Source of the DNA: an uncultured bacterium
GTDB taxonomy: Bacteria; Armatimonadota; JACIXR01
DNA length: 64,000 bases
Reading direction: 5' to 3'
NCBI GenBank assembly: GCA_938041455.1
Contig: CALITO010000007.1
Span: 1-64,000, forward strand
In this document: positions 1 to 9,498 of the stretch, piece after piece
How the letters are laid out: every line of letters starts with the position of its first letter
Numbering within the stretch: position 1 is the first letter of the stretch
Notes under the pieces: generated by a model
Databases searched by the model: none
What the model was told of the DNA's origin: nothing
What the model saw: the letters and a program-made list of their open reading frames with translations, nothing else
Program-made: the position numbers and the translations under genes

Positions 1-484
1 CCTTTTCCTCCAACTTCCCCCTCTCAGATAGCAACTCCCCCAAACTCCTCCCCTCCAAAAACTCCATAACCATATAGGCTGTGTTGTTCTCCTCAAAGAA
101 GTCGTAAACATCTACTATTGAGGGATGATTGAGCCTAGCCAGTAGCCTCGCTTCCTCAAGGAACCTATATCTCATCCGGGAGAAATTAACCTGCAGTATG
201 GGGTTTGTTGGCTGGACGGTTTTCCCCCGCCTAGTGCACCCTGTTGGAAATAACTCCTTTATCGCCACAGCCCTCTTCAAAATGGCGTCCCCTCCCTTAT
301 AGGTTATGCCGAAGCCCCCCTCACCGAGAACCCTCCCCACGCTGTATCTCCCATCTCTGAGCTTTGTTCCCAGGGGAAGGTGGAGAGGAACACCTACCAA
401 GGGAGCCCCGCAGAACTTACAGTTTGCGCTCCCCGGCGGATTCACTTGCCCACAAACAGAACAGACACTCTCCTGTACAGGCTT
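1..484 (-). CDS. Serine/threonine protein kinase with N-terminal zinc ribbon (partial at left edge; start codon uncertain)
   Basis: Reverse-strand reading gives CSVCGQVNPPGSANCKFCGAP (two CxxC), GEGGFGITYKG (Gly-rich loop), AVAIKELFP, RFLEEARLLARLNHPSIVDVYDFFEENNTAYMVMEFLEG. No canonical start codon lies upstream of the first CxxC in this frame before the stop near 485. Confidence 0.75.
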
Positions 485-649
485 TCACTCCTAAATAAGC
501 GATTTTGTTGAATAAACATCCCTGTTTAAAAATTATAGCCAACTTATCTCCTTTGTCAAAGTCAAATTTTATATAAGGTTTATTTCCTCGAGTATCCTCC
601 CGCATCTCCTTGACTTTGGGAGATTTTGGAGGTTATTATTTATCTTGTT

Positions 650-1975
650 ATGTTGAAGCGTTATACCTTGCCCCCAATGGATAGAATCTGGAGCGAGGAA
701 TATAAAATCCAAAAATGGCTCCAGGTGGAGATCGCTATCCTCAATGCTTGGGCTCAAATTGGGAAGATCCCCCAGGAAGTGGTTCAAGAGGTGAGGGAGA
801 AGGCGAGCGTGGATTTGAAAAGGATGAGAGAGATAGAGGACCAAGTGGGGCACGATGTTATAGCATTCGTGAAAACTGCTACGGAGAACCTCTCCAAGAA
901 TGCGAGGCGCTTCTTCCACTATGGCGCTACCTCCTACGATGTAGTTGACACCGCCCTCTCCCTCCTATTGAGGGAATCATCTGAAGTCATAATTGGGGAA
1001 ATCCGCTCCACATTGGCTCTCCTCTGGCAAAAGGCTTTGCAGTTCAAATACACGCCTATGATGGGAAGGACGCACGGTATGTTCGCCGAACCGATAACTT
1101 TGGGCTTCAAGTTCGCCCTTTGGTTCACCGAGATGAAAAGGAACCTGGAGAGAATGGAAGAGGCGAAGGGAGTTGTATCCTTCGGCAAGGTATCGGGAGC
1201 AGTGGGGGTCTTCGGCAATTCTTCTCCAGAGGTGGAGGAAATCGCCTTAAAGGAGCTGGGGCTCAAACCCGCCCCGGTCTCAACCCAGGTCCTCCAGAGG
1301 GATAGGCACGCTCAGTATATGTTCGCACTTGCTGTCCTCGCCTCTTCCCTAGAGAAGTTCGCCACGGAAATAAGAAACCTTCAAAGGAGCAATATAGAGG
1401 AACTGGAGGAGCCTTTTGGAGAGGGACAGAGGGGTTCATCCGCTATGCCACACAAGAGAAATCCCATCGTCTGTGAGCGGATATGTAGCCTGGCAAGGGT
1501 TATAAGGGGATACCTCCTGCCCGCTTTGGAGAATATCCCCCTGTGGGGGGAAAGGGATTTGACCAATTCCGCAGGTGAGAGGGTGATACTGCCCGATGCT
1601 ACCATCCTCACCCATTATATCCTCGTCAAGTTCCAGGATTTGCTCAAGGGATTGGTTGTCTTTGAGGAGAGGATGAAGGAGAACATAGAGAAAACTTTGG
1701 GCACCTGGGCATCGGAGAATCTTATGCTCAGGTTAATTGATAAGGGATTGACGAGGGATGAAGCTTATGATTTAGTGCAGAGGCTTTCTTTCAGGGCGAT
1801 GGAGGGGGGAAGACATTTGAGGGATATAGTTCTGGAGGACAAGAGAACGAGAGAACTTCTTTCCCCAGGGGAAATTGAGAAATGTTTTGACCTCGATGAG
1901 CATCTCAGATGGATAGATCATATATTCAGAAGGGCAGGTATAGAGGATGAGAGCCAGGATATTCATTCGTCTTAA
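650..1975 (+). CDS. purB: Adenylosuccinate lyase
   Basis: MLKRYTLPPMDRIWSEEYKIQKWL and the fumarase/ASL signature GSSAMPHKRNP; first gene of a pur cluster. Confidence 0.95.
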   Translation: MLKRYTLPPMDRIWSEEYKIQKWLQVEIAILNAWAQIGKIPQEVVQEVREKASVDLKRMREIEDQVGHDVIAFVKTATENLSKNARRFFHYGATSYDVVDTALSLLLRESSEVIIGEIRSTLALLWQKALQFKYTPMMGRTHGMFAEPITLGFKFALWFTEMKRNLERMEEAKGVVSFGKVSGAVGVFGNSSPEVEEIALKELGLKPAPVSTQVLQRDRHAQYMFALAVLASSLEKFATEIRNLQRSNIEELEEPFGEGQRGSSAMPHKRNPIVCERICSLARVIRGYLLPALENIPLWGERDLTNSAGERVILPDATILTHYILVKFQDLLKGLVVFEERMKENIEKTLGTWASENLMLRLIDKGLTRDEAYDLVQRLSFRAMEGGRHLRDIVLEDKRTRELLSPGEIEKCFDLDEHLRWIDHIFRRAGIEDESQDIHSS

Positions 1976-2186
1976 GGAAGGAGTTTTGGATGTGCAGGGA
2001 CAAGTTGTTCAAAGGGCTCTGCGCAACCTCGGCTTTGAGGAAGTGGAGAATGTCCGCATAGGGAAGTTAATAGAGATGGAACTTTCCAATGGGGAGGAAG
2101 GACGGATAAGGGATATGTGCGAGCGAATGCTCGCCAATCCCGTGGTTGAGGATTACGAGATAGTTATTGAAGATGGGGAAGGTTAA
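1947..2186 (+). CDS. purS: Phosphoribosylformylglycinamidine synthase subunit PurS
   Basis: Small (79 aa) PurS-like protein between purB and purQ; overlaps the purB end. Confidence 0.92.
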   Translation: MRARIFIRLKEGVLDVQGQVVQRALRNLGFEEVENVRIGKLIEMELSNGEEGRIRDMCERMLANPVVEDYEIVIEDGEG

Positions 2187-2880
2187 GTTCGCCGTCGTCG
2201 TTTTCCCCGGCACCAACTGCGATATGGATTGTTATTATGTTGTGAAGGAGGTGCTGGGGGAAGAAGCGGATTATGTATGGCATAGGGAGGAGGACCTATC
2301 CCCTTATCACTGCATTATATTGCCGGGCGGTTTCTCCTACGGCGATTATCTTCGCACGGGCGCCATTGCCAAGCTCTCTCCGGTTATGGAGGGGGTTAGA
2401 AGGGAAGCGGAGAAGGGGAAACTCGTGATAGGCATTTGCAATGGTTTCCAAATCCTTGTTGAGGCGGGGCTCCTTCCGGGGGCGCTTTTGAAGAACACTA
2501 ACCTTCGCTTTCTATGCAAGTTCGTCCACCTCCGCGTGGAGAACAACCAGACACCTTTCACCCATCTCTATAAAGAGGGTGAGGTCCTGCGAATGCCCAT
2601 AGCCCACTACGAGGGCAGATACTTCGCTCCTCCCCCCCTGCTCCAATCTCTGGAGAAAAATAAACAGGTCCTTCTCCGCTACAGCGACCCCGAAGGAAAA
2701 CTCAAGGAGGAAGCAAATCCAAATGGTTCCCTCAATTTCATAGCGGGTATAGTCAATGAGAAAGGGAATGTATTCGGCTTAATGCCTCACCCCGAGAGAT
2801 GCTCAGAGGAGGTCCTTTCCTCCGAAGACGGCTTTCGCATATTCAAATCAATGGCTGATTGGATGAAAGCTCAGTTGTGA
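2167..2880 (+). CDS. purQ: Phosphoribosylformylglycinamidine synthase subunit PurQ (glutaminase)
   Basis: FPGTNCDMDCYYV, GGFSYGDYLRTGAIAK, GICNGFQIL, GLMPHPER. Confidence 0.95.
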   Translation: MKMGKVKFAVVVFPGTNCDMDCYYVVKEVLGEEADYVWHREEDLSPYHCIILPGGFSYGDYLRTGAIAKLSPVMEGVRREAEKGKLVIGICNGFQILVEAGLLPGALLKNTNLRFLCKFVHLRVENNQTPFTHLYKEGEVLRMPIAHYEGRYFAPPPLLQSLEKNKQVLLRYSDPEGKLKEEANPNGSLNFIAGIVNEKGNVFGLMPHPERCSEEVLSSEDGFRIFKSMADWMKAQL

Positions 2881-2892
2881 GGATGAGCGAGA

Positions 2893-5565
2893 ATGAAGAG
2901 ACCAACTTATAAGGAATTAGGCTTAACGAGATATGAATATGAGAGAATAAAGAGAGCCTTGGGACGAGAGCCCAATCTCGTGGAGTTGGGCATGTTTTCC
3001 GTCCTTTGGTCTGAGCACTGCGGGTATAAGCATTCCCGGAGGTTCCTCAAGCTCTTCCCTACTCAAGCACCCTGGGTAATCCAGGGACCGGGGGAGAACG
3101 CGGGTGTAGTTGACATAGGGGATGGACTGTGCATCGCTATGAAGATGGAATCCCACAACCATCCCTCAGCGGTTGAACCCTTCCAGGGGGCAGCAACGGG
3201 AATAGGTGGTATAGTTAGGGATATTTTGGCGATGGGCACCCGCCCCATCGCCCTGTTAGATTCCCTCCGCTTTGGCTCCCTTTCCTCCCCTCGTGTCAAG
3301 TATCTATTCCAAGGGGTAGTCTCGGGGATATCCTTCTATGGTAATTGCCTACCAGCGGAGGAGAAGGTCGTCCTCAAAATAAAGGGAAATATGGAATGCA
3401 TATCCATAGAGGAACTGGCGAATCGCTTCATACCTATAAAGGAGGATTTTCCCCAAGCAGCCGAGATGGAGGATGTGCAAATCCTCTCCTTTGATATGAA
3501 GACCCGTTCCATATGCTGGAGGAGGGCATTAAAGGTCTTCCGCAGGAAAGCTCCCTCCTTTATGGAGGTCACTACTACCTCGGGGAGGAAGATTCTCGCT
3601 ACTCCCGAGCATCCCCTACTCGCCTTTCGGGAAGGCTTGCGCTTCGTCAATGTCGGTGAGTTGGAGCAAGGGGATACAGTTTTCCTCTTCCAGGACCTTT
3701 CCTACCCCCGCCCTACAAGGGTGCTGAGGGTGAGAGATATAAAGGAGGAAAGATGGGTATTTGATGTGGAAGTGGAGGATACCCACCTGTTCCTCACTCA
3801 AGCGGGATTCGCCGTTCACAACTGCATAGGGGTTCCCACTGTAGCGGGGGAGATATACTTTGAGGAATCCTACGAGGACAATCCCTTAGTGAATGTTATG
3901 TGCGTAGGCTTGGGCAGAATAGAAGAACTTCAAAGGGGGAGAGCAGAGGGAGTGGGCAACTTAGCTGTCTTGGTGGGTTCAAGCACAGGAAGAGATGGAA
4001 TAGCCGGTGCCGCTTTCGCCTCAGTTGAGTTGGGACCGGAATCAGAGACCAAAAGACCCCAGGTGCAGATAGGCGACCCCTTCAGCGAGAAGCTGCTGAT
4101 AGAGGCTGTGCTGGAGGCAATCAAGACAGGTGCCATTGTGGGCGTGCAGGATATGGGAGCGGCGGGGATAACTTCCTCAACAAGTGAGACCGCCGCAAGA
4201 GCGGGGAGGGGAATGGAATTGGATTTGGACAAGGTTCCCCTCAGGGAAAAGGGGATGACGCCCTTTGAGATAATGCTCTCAGAATCCCAGGAGCGAATGC
4301 TCCTCATAGTCAGGAAGGGCGAGGAGGGGAAAGTGAAGAAGGTGATGGAAAAATGGGGGCTTAATTACGCTCCCATAGGTGTTGTTACTCCCGATGGGGT
4401 TCTGAGAGTAAAACATAGGGGAGAGGTTGTTGCGGAGGTTCCCGCCAAACTCTTAGCCGAGGCGCCTCGCTATCGCCCAAAACCTGTGAAACCTGCTTAT
4501 GTAGATGAGCTCACCTCGTTCCCCACGGACAATCTGCCCGAACCAGAGGACTACCAGGGTGTTTTCCTCCAACTCCTCGCCTCCCCAAACATAGCAAGCA
4601 AGGAATGGGTTTATGAGCAATACGACCATATGGTGCTCCTGAACACGGTGATCTACCCAGGTGGGGACGCTTCGCTTTTGAGGATAAAGGGAACGAGAAA
4701 AGGGATAGCGGTGAAGACGGATGGCAACGGAAGATATGTTTATCTAAACCCCTATAGGGGCGGGATGATAGCGGTCGCTGAGGCGGCTCGCAACATCTCC
4801 GCCACTGGTGCACAACCGCTCGCAATAACTGACTGCTTGAATTTCGGTTCACCTGAGAAAGGAGAGGTTATCTGGCAGTTCAGTGAGGCGGTAAGGGGAA
4901 TGGCAAAGGCTGCCTCTTATCTCAACATCCCCATCATATCTGGTAATGTTTCCTTCTATAACGAGAGCCCCCAAAGAAGGGTTTTCCCTACCCCTGTTGT
5001 GGGAATGCTCGGTTTGATCGAGGACATAGATAATAGGTTGACTACAGGTTTCAAGAAGGAGGGAGATTTAATTGCTCTGGTGGGGGAGACTTTTCCCGAG
5101 ATTGGGGCTTCAGAATATTTGAAGGAAATCTTCGGCAAAGTGGCGGGGGAACCTCCCTTGGTTGACCTGGAGAGGGAATGGCGAGCAAATAAACTCTGTA
5201 TAGAGGGGGCGAGGATGAAGTTATTCTCCTCCGCTCATGACATATCGGAAGGCGGACTGGCTGTGGCATTAGCGGAATCCTCTATATTGGGCAAGATCGG
5301 GGCGAGCCTGAGACTGCCAACCTCTATGCCTCCTTCTTACTATCTTTTCAGTGAAAGCCAGGCTCGTTTCCTCGTTTCTCTATCGCCTGAGAATCTTCAC
5401 CGCTTGGAAGGGTTGGCGGAAGAATTGGGTGTGCCCATAACTGTTATAGGAGAAGTGGGAGGTAAAAGGCTCTACATCGAGGGGGAGAGAGAACTGATAA
5501 ACCTCTCTCTGAAAGATATAGAAAAAATTTTCCGCTTCGCCATTCAAAGGGCGATAGAGGAATAA
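2893..5565 (+). CDS. purL: Phosphoribosylformylglycinamidine synthase subunit PurL, containing an in-frame intein
   Basis: SVLWSEHCGYKHSR, KMESHNHPSAVEPFQGAATGIGGI, GVQDMGAAGITSS, SGNVSFYNE; the GN-CIGVPTVAGE motif is interrupted by 159 residues. Confidence 0.95.
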   Translation: MKRPTYKELGLTRYEYERIKRALGREPNLVELGMFSVLWSEHCGYKHSRRFLKLFPTQAPWVIQGPGENAGVVDIGDGLCIAMKMESHNHPSAVEPFQGAATGIGGIVRDILAMGTRPIALLDSLRFGSLSSPRVKYLFQGVVSGISFYGNCLPAEEKVVLKIKGNMECISIEELANRFIPIKEDFPQAAEMEDVQILSFDMKTRSICWRRALKVFRRKAPSFMEVTTTSGRKILATPEHPLLAFREGLRFVNVGELEQGDTVFLFQDLSYPRPTRVLRVRDIKEERWVFDVEVEDTHLFLTQAGFAVHNCIGVPTVAGEIYFEESYEDNPLVNVMCVGLGRIEELQRGRAEGVGNLAVLVGSSTGRDGIAGAAFASVELGPESETKRPQVQIGDPFSEKLLIEAVLEAIKTGAIVGVQDMGAAGITSSTSETAARAGRGMELDLDKVPLREKGMTPFEIMLSESQERMLLIVRKGEEGKVKKVMEKWGLNYAPIGVVTPDGVLRVKHRGEVVAEVPAKLLAEAPRYRPKPVKPAYVDELTSFPTDNLPEPEDYQGVFLQLLASPNIASKEWVYEQYDHMVLLNTVIYPGGDASLLRIKGTRKGIAVKTDGNGRYVYLNPYRGGMIAVAEAARNISATGAQPLAITDCLNFGSPEKGEVIWQFSEAVRGMAKAASYLNIPIISGNVSFYNESPQRRVFPTPVVGMLGLIEDIDNRLTTGFKKEGDLIALVGETFPEIGASEYLKEIFGKVAGEPPLVDLEREWRANKLCIEGARMKLFSSAHDISEGGLAVALAESSILGKIGASLRLPTSMPPSYYLFSESQARFLVSLSPENLHRLEGLAEELGVPITVIGEVGGKRLYIEGERELINLSLKDIEKIFRFAIQRAIEE
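3346..3822 (+). other. Mini-intein (159 aa, no homing endonuclease) within PurL
   Basis: Starts Cys1 (CLPAEEKVVLKIKG, block A), block B GRKILATPEHPLL with TxxH, block F VFDVEVEDTHLFLTQAGF, ends VHN (block G), then Cys+1 resuming CIGVPTVAGE. Confidence 0.95.
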
Positions 5566-5608
5566 TTGTCCCGAAGAGGGCGAGATATATTGGGAGGGTG
5601 TATTTGAA

Positions 5609-8600
5609 ATGAAGGAACTCCGCAAGTGCGTATTCTTGCTCTTTTCTCTCTTGAGTTTCTCCTTTGCCCAAGATTACACTGCCCCAATTATTGTAGAAGA
5701 TTTCTCCGAGACATCTTTAGTTAAACTGGGACTACCTGGCATTAGAACAGAGAATGGCTACCTCCCTGTCAGGGGCGAGATTCCTCTCCCCATATTCATC
5801 TTTCAAGATGCGATAATAGAGGCGGATGTGCTTGTGGAGGGCGAGGGTATAATTAATGTCAAATTCAGAGTGGATGAGGAAAGCGGTAAATTCTATATGT
5901 TCAGGGTGGATACGAGACCAGAACCCAATTACAAGAGCGGATTCCTAAAATGGGACCCAGAAATCGCGTGGAGAATGGTAGGGGAACAGTATGGTCCAAA
6001 GCAGAAGCCCAACACTTGGTATCGTATAAAAGTGGTGATATCAGGGAGCAGGTTCATAGGTTACATCAATGGGGAGGAAACTGCTTCCTACGAAGACGAG
6101 GAATTAAAAGAGGGCTACTTTGCCTTTAGGAACGAGATTTGCCCAGCAAGGGTTGACAACCTCAAGATAATTTTCCCTAAGGGTGTGAGATATATCCGAC
6201 CTCCCATTCCTCCAAGCGAAAGAGAAGGGGAAGCTTTTTGGAGAGGCTATATGATATGGGCGGAGGAACCCGCTAAGGAAGTATACTTTCGCAAAACGAT
6301 AGAAATCCCCGAAGAAATCCTTCAAGCAAGCCTCTTCATAACCGCAGACAACGAATTTGTCCTCTATATCAACGGTAGAGAAGCAGGAAGACACAACGAT
6401 TGGTATACGCCTCAAACTTATTCCATTAGCGATTTTCTTCATAAGGGAAAAAATGTCCTCGCGATAAAAGCAATAAATTTTGAACCACCTGGTGAAGGTG
6501 CCGCGGGTCTGTTAGTAGAGGGAGCAATTTACACTGAAAAGGAATACATCCCCATAATATCTGATGAGGGTTTCCGCTATTCCCTCAGGGAAGAGAAGGG
6601 GTGGGAAAAGGGCGAGTTCGACGACTCTTCTTGGAGGAAGGCTCACATCATTGGGAAGTTCCCCTGCCCCCCTTGGGCAGAGCAAGTTAAATGGTCTCCG
6701 CCAGATTTCGGGCCCAAGAAAAAGCTTCGCTGGGATTGGGAAAAAGTAGCTTTGCCCCAAAGCATTGTAATAGGGAAACCATTGGTTTTGGAAGCGAACT
6801 TGAGAATTACCGAGGAGATAAAGGAAGATATCCCCCTCGCTGTCAAGTTGAGAAGGGGTGCCAAAGAGATAGTATATGGGGAGGCTTTCCCCTCGCCCCC
6901 AACAAGTAAATGGACAGTTGGCAAAACCTTAAAGGTATCCCTAAAAATTTCTCCCTCCTTTCCCTCCCACTATTTACTTGCCCCCGGAAATTATAAATTA
7001 GTTCTCAGTCTGCCCGGATATTATACAGACTTCGTTTCTAAAGAGGTTACCTTGGAAGAAAGAAAAGCCGAGGTTCCCAAATTGCCTATGCCATCCTCTA
7101 AATTTTCAACCCCTAAAAAGGGTTTTTTGAGGGAAGGGATTTTCACAGACTTATGGGGCAACGAACATCACTGGGGCTTAACCTCTGACTATGAGTTCCT
7201 CTACGATGGGGAAGGGCTCGTCCCTATAAGGGGCAGCGAGGGGGTATATTTTTGCAAAACAGATGTTAAAGAAGAATGGAAGAAGGCCATCTTGGAGTTA
7301 AAAGACGAAGAAAAGCTAAGGGAGATCGCAGAATACGGTATAACAGATGACATCGTCGTTTGTGAGCTTGTTGACTACATAGATTGTAGTAAGGAGGACC
7401 ATGGCTTTAGCGAAGACGGAGGATTAGGGGGTAAATCACGGGTTATAGAGGTCAACGGTAAGAGGTTCCGTGTGACATCAAAAAGAAACAAACTTTCCTA
7501 CTTTATATACAGGGCGAGAGTAGAAAGGCCGGGGTATCCCCACCTATTAGTAGCAGAAAGCATCAATGATATAGAGCGTTACACCACCATTAGAATCCAA
7601 CCTCCTTGGGATAATGTAGGAGGCGGCGTTTTTACGGGAGGTGAGTATCCCTGCGATGGGAAACCTTTTAATTTTATGTTCATTTTCTACCCTCGGGATA
7701 AAGAAATAACCCTTACTGTTTCCCGCTTGCCTTGCGAAGCGAATATAGAAGAGAACTCGGGAGGAGCAGTCTCCCAAATCTGGATATTGGATATCTTGGA
7801 CAACCTTTATGAGAAACCGGTGGTCGTCCCTACAGAGAGAAGACTTCCCCAACGTTCCATAGGATTGTATTACTCCCATCCCCCCTATATGTGGCAACTT
7901 TACGGGTTAAGAGAACCCGAGGGAATAAAGAGCTTCCTTGACTATATGAAATTTGTGGGTATGAACTGCCTTATCTTCAACGCTATAGACGGAGGAGATA
8001 ACACAAGCACCGCATTTTACGATTCCAAATATTTCCCGAAAGCAGAGGTGAACCTTTTCAGAGTCCTTTTACCCCTAATGGAGAAAGAAGGTATAGAAGT
8101 GATACCCATAGTAACTTCCTTAACTGGGACTAATCGCTCTAAAGAACTTTATAGGAAGTCCAGGCAGTATGACCCCTCCCTTGACCATCCCGGCTGGTCT
8201 CGGGATTCCTATCAACTGAGAAGAGATGGAGAACTTACCACTTTCTTCGGTTACCCATTACCAGACCCCTTAAGACCCGAGGTTCAAGAACTGATGCTCA
8301 ATTTGCTGAGGGAGATAGGGGAACAAACCAAGGGATTCAAATGTGTTAGGGGTGTAGGGTTCAGGGTCAATGGTAAGATAGGGCTATGTTATGCGGGTTC
8401 ACCTGAGGCTCTTTCGGCGGAGGAATCGGGATACAGCGAATGGGATTTGAGAGAATTCCAAAGAGATACAGGTATCCTCATTCCATCCAAAGAGCCCGAA
8501 GTTGCCTTTGACTGGTTGAAGAAAAATGCCTGGGAACAGTGGATTAACTGGAGGTGTGAAAGGACAAAGGATTTTTGGCTCAGGTGTAGGGATTTAATCC

Positions 8601-9445
8601 TATCTTTCAGAAAGGACTGGAAACTTTGGTTGAGCACGGATTTGCCCAGCGAAAGCCCGGGTAGGAACATAGAGTGGGTGGAGGGAAATAGGAAACCTCT
8701 GGATATTTTGCGGTGCCACGGGTTCGACCCGAGAATGTATGGGAAGGAAAAAGGCATAGTAATCCAACGGGGAATGTTCGTAGCTGGTGGTGAATATTTC
8801 GGAGGAATGGATAGAGGAGGGCTTTATGGGAGGAACCGTTGGGCGTGGAAAGCCTGGGACTACCTTCCCGAAGTTGCCGATTTTTACACCACAACCGAGG
8901 GCAGCGCCTGCGAGGTTTATCATAACTACTGGGAAGAGTGGGGATTTGTTGGGAGTGGGGCAAGCGAATTAGGCATTGCTTGGGCAGACTTTTGGGGCGC
9001 TGCTACTATGTTCCCCTTAGGACGCTATTATTTCCAGCCTTTGACCTACTCCATCCGAAAGACAAACCCCCATACACTCATTTTATTCTCTTGGGAAAGG
9101 GGAAGCTTTGCGCAGGAGCATAGTTTGCGAGCATTTTGCCGTGCTTTTAGAGCGTTACCGGCAGTAGAGCCCAAGGATTTTGAGGGCGAGATTTCCCCTA
9201 CCCCGGATGAGACTTTGTGGGTAAAATGGTTTGGCGACCGTTTAGGAATAGTGAACGATTCACCTCAAACAAGGGAGATAGAACTCTTAATCCCAAAAAG
9301 CCTGAAAAAGGGAGAAGCCATTGTGGATTTGGCCACCAATCGTGTTCTGGTCAGGAATAATGGCGAAGACACCTTCAAGCAAATAAAAGTTAAGATAAAA
9401 CTCAAGCCATTTGACCTTCATACTCTTGCGATATTTGTTAAATAA
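5609..9445 (+). CDS. Large secreted protein, glycoside-hydrolase-like, with N-terminal LamG/DUF1080-like and carbohydrate-binding-like regions
   Basis: Signal peptide MKELRKCVFLLFSLLSFSFAQ; ITADNEFVLYINGREAG (rhamnosidase-type lectin-like module); central TIM-barrel-like region with Trp-rich segments. Confidence 0.6.
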   Translation: MKELRKCVFLLFSLLSFSFAQDYTAPIIVEDFSETSLVKLGLPGIRTENGYLPVRGEIPLPIFIFQDAIIEADVLVEGEGIINVKFRVDEESGKFYMFRVDTRPEPNYKSGFLKWDPEIAWRMVGEQYGPKQKPNTWYRIKVVISGSRFIGYINGEETASYEDEELKEGYFAFRNEICPARVDNLKIIFPKGVRYIRPPIPPSEREGEAFWRGYMIWAEEPAKEVYFRKTIEIPEEILQASLFITADNEFVLYINGREAGRHNDWYTPQTYSISDFLHKGKNVLAIKAINFEPPGEGAAGLLVEGAIYTEKEYIPIISDEGFRYSLREEKGWEKGEFDDSSWRKAHIIGKFPCPPWAEQVKWSPPDFGPKKKLRWDWEKVALPQSIVIGKPLVLEANLRITEEIKEDIPLAVKLRRGAKEIVYGEAFPSPPTSKWTVGKTLKVSLKISPSFPSHYLLAPGNYKLVLSLPGYYTDFVSKEVTLEERKAEVPKLPMPSSKFSTPKKGFLREGIFTDLWGNEHHWGLTSDYEFLYDGEGLVPIRGSEGVYFCKTDVKEEWKKAILELKDEEKLREIAEYGITDDIVVCELVDYIDCSKEDHGFSEDGGLGGKSRVIEVNGKRFRVTSKRNKLSYFIYRARVERPGYPHLLVAESINDIERYTTIRIQPPWDNVGGGVFTGGEYPCDGKPFNFMFIFYPRDKEITLTVSRLPCEANIEENSGGAVSQIWILDILDNLYEKPVVVPTERRLPQRSIGLYYSHPPYMWQLYGLREPEGIKSFLDYMKFVGMNCLIFNAIDGGDNTSTAFYDSKYFPKAEVNLFRVLLPLMEKEGIEVIPIVTSLTGTNRSKELYRKSRQYDPSLDHPGWSRDSYQLRRDGELTTFFGYPLPDPLRPEVQELMLNLLREIGEQTKGFKCVRGVGFRVNGKIGLCYAGSPEALSAEESGYSEWDLREFQRDTGILIPSKEPEVAFDWLKKNAWEQWINWRCERTKDFWLRCRDLILSFRKDWKLWLSTDLPSESPGRNIEWVEGNRKPLDILRCHGFDPRMYGKEKGIVIQRGMFVAGGEYFGGMDRGGLYGRNRWAWKAWDYLPEVADFYTTTEGSACEVYHNYWEEWGFVGSGASELGIAWADFWGAATMFPLGRYYFQPLTYSIRKTNPHTLILFSWERGSFAQEHSLRAFCRAFRALPAVEPKDFEGEISPTPDETLWVKWFGDRLGIVNDSPQTREIELLIPKSLKKGEAIVDLATNRVLVRNNGEDTFKQIKVKIKLKPFDLHTLAIFVK

Positions 9446-9498
9446 ATGGTAAACACAGTTTCCTTTACTTTTCCTTTTTGTAGTTTATAATTTTTAAT

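Noticed and set aside
306-494. Plus-strand 62-aa ORF at left edge
   Set aside because: Antisense to the clear kinase/zinc-ribbon frame; no recognisable domain
3346-3822. Homing endonuclease in the PurL intein
   Set aside because: Only 159 aa; no LAGLIDADG or HNH motif between blocks B and F
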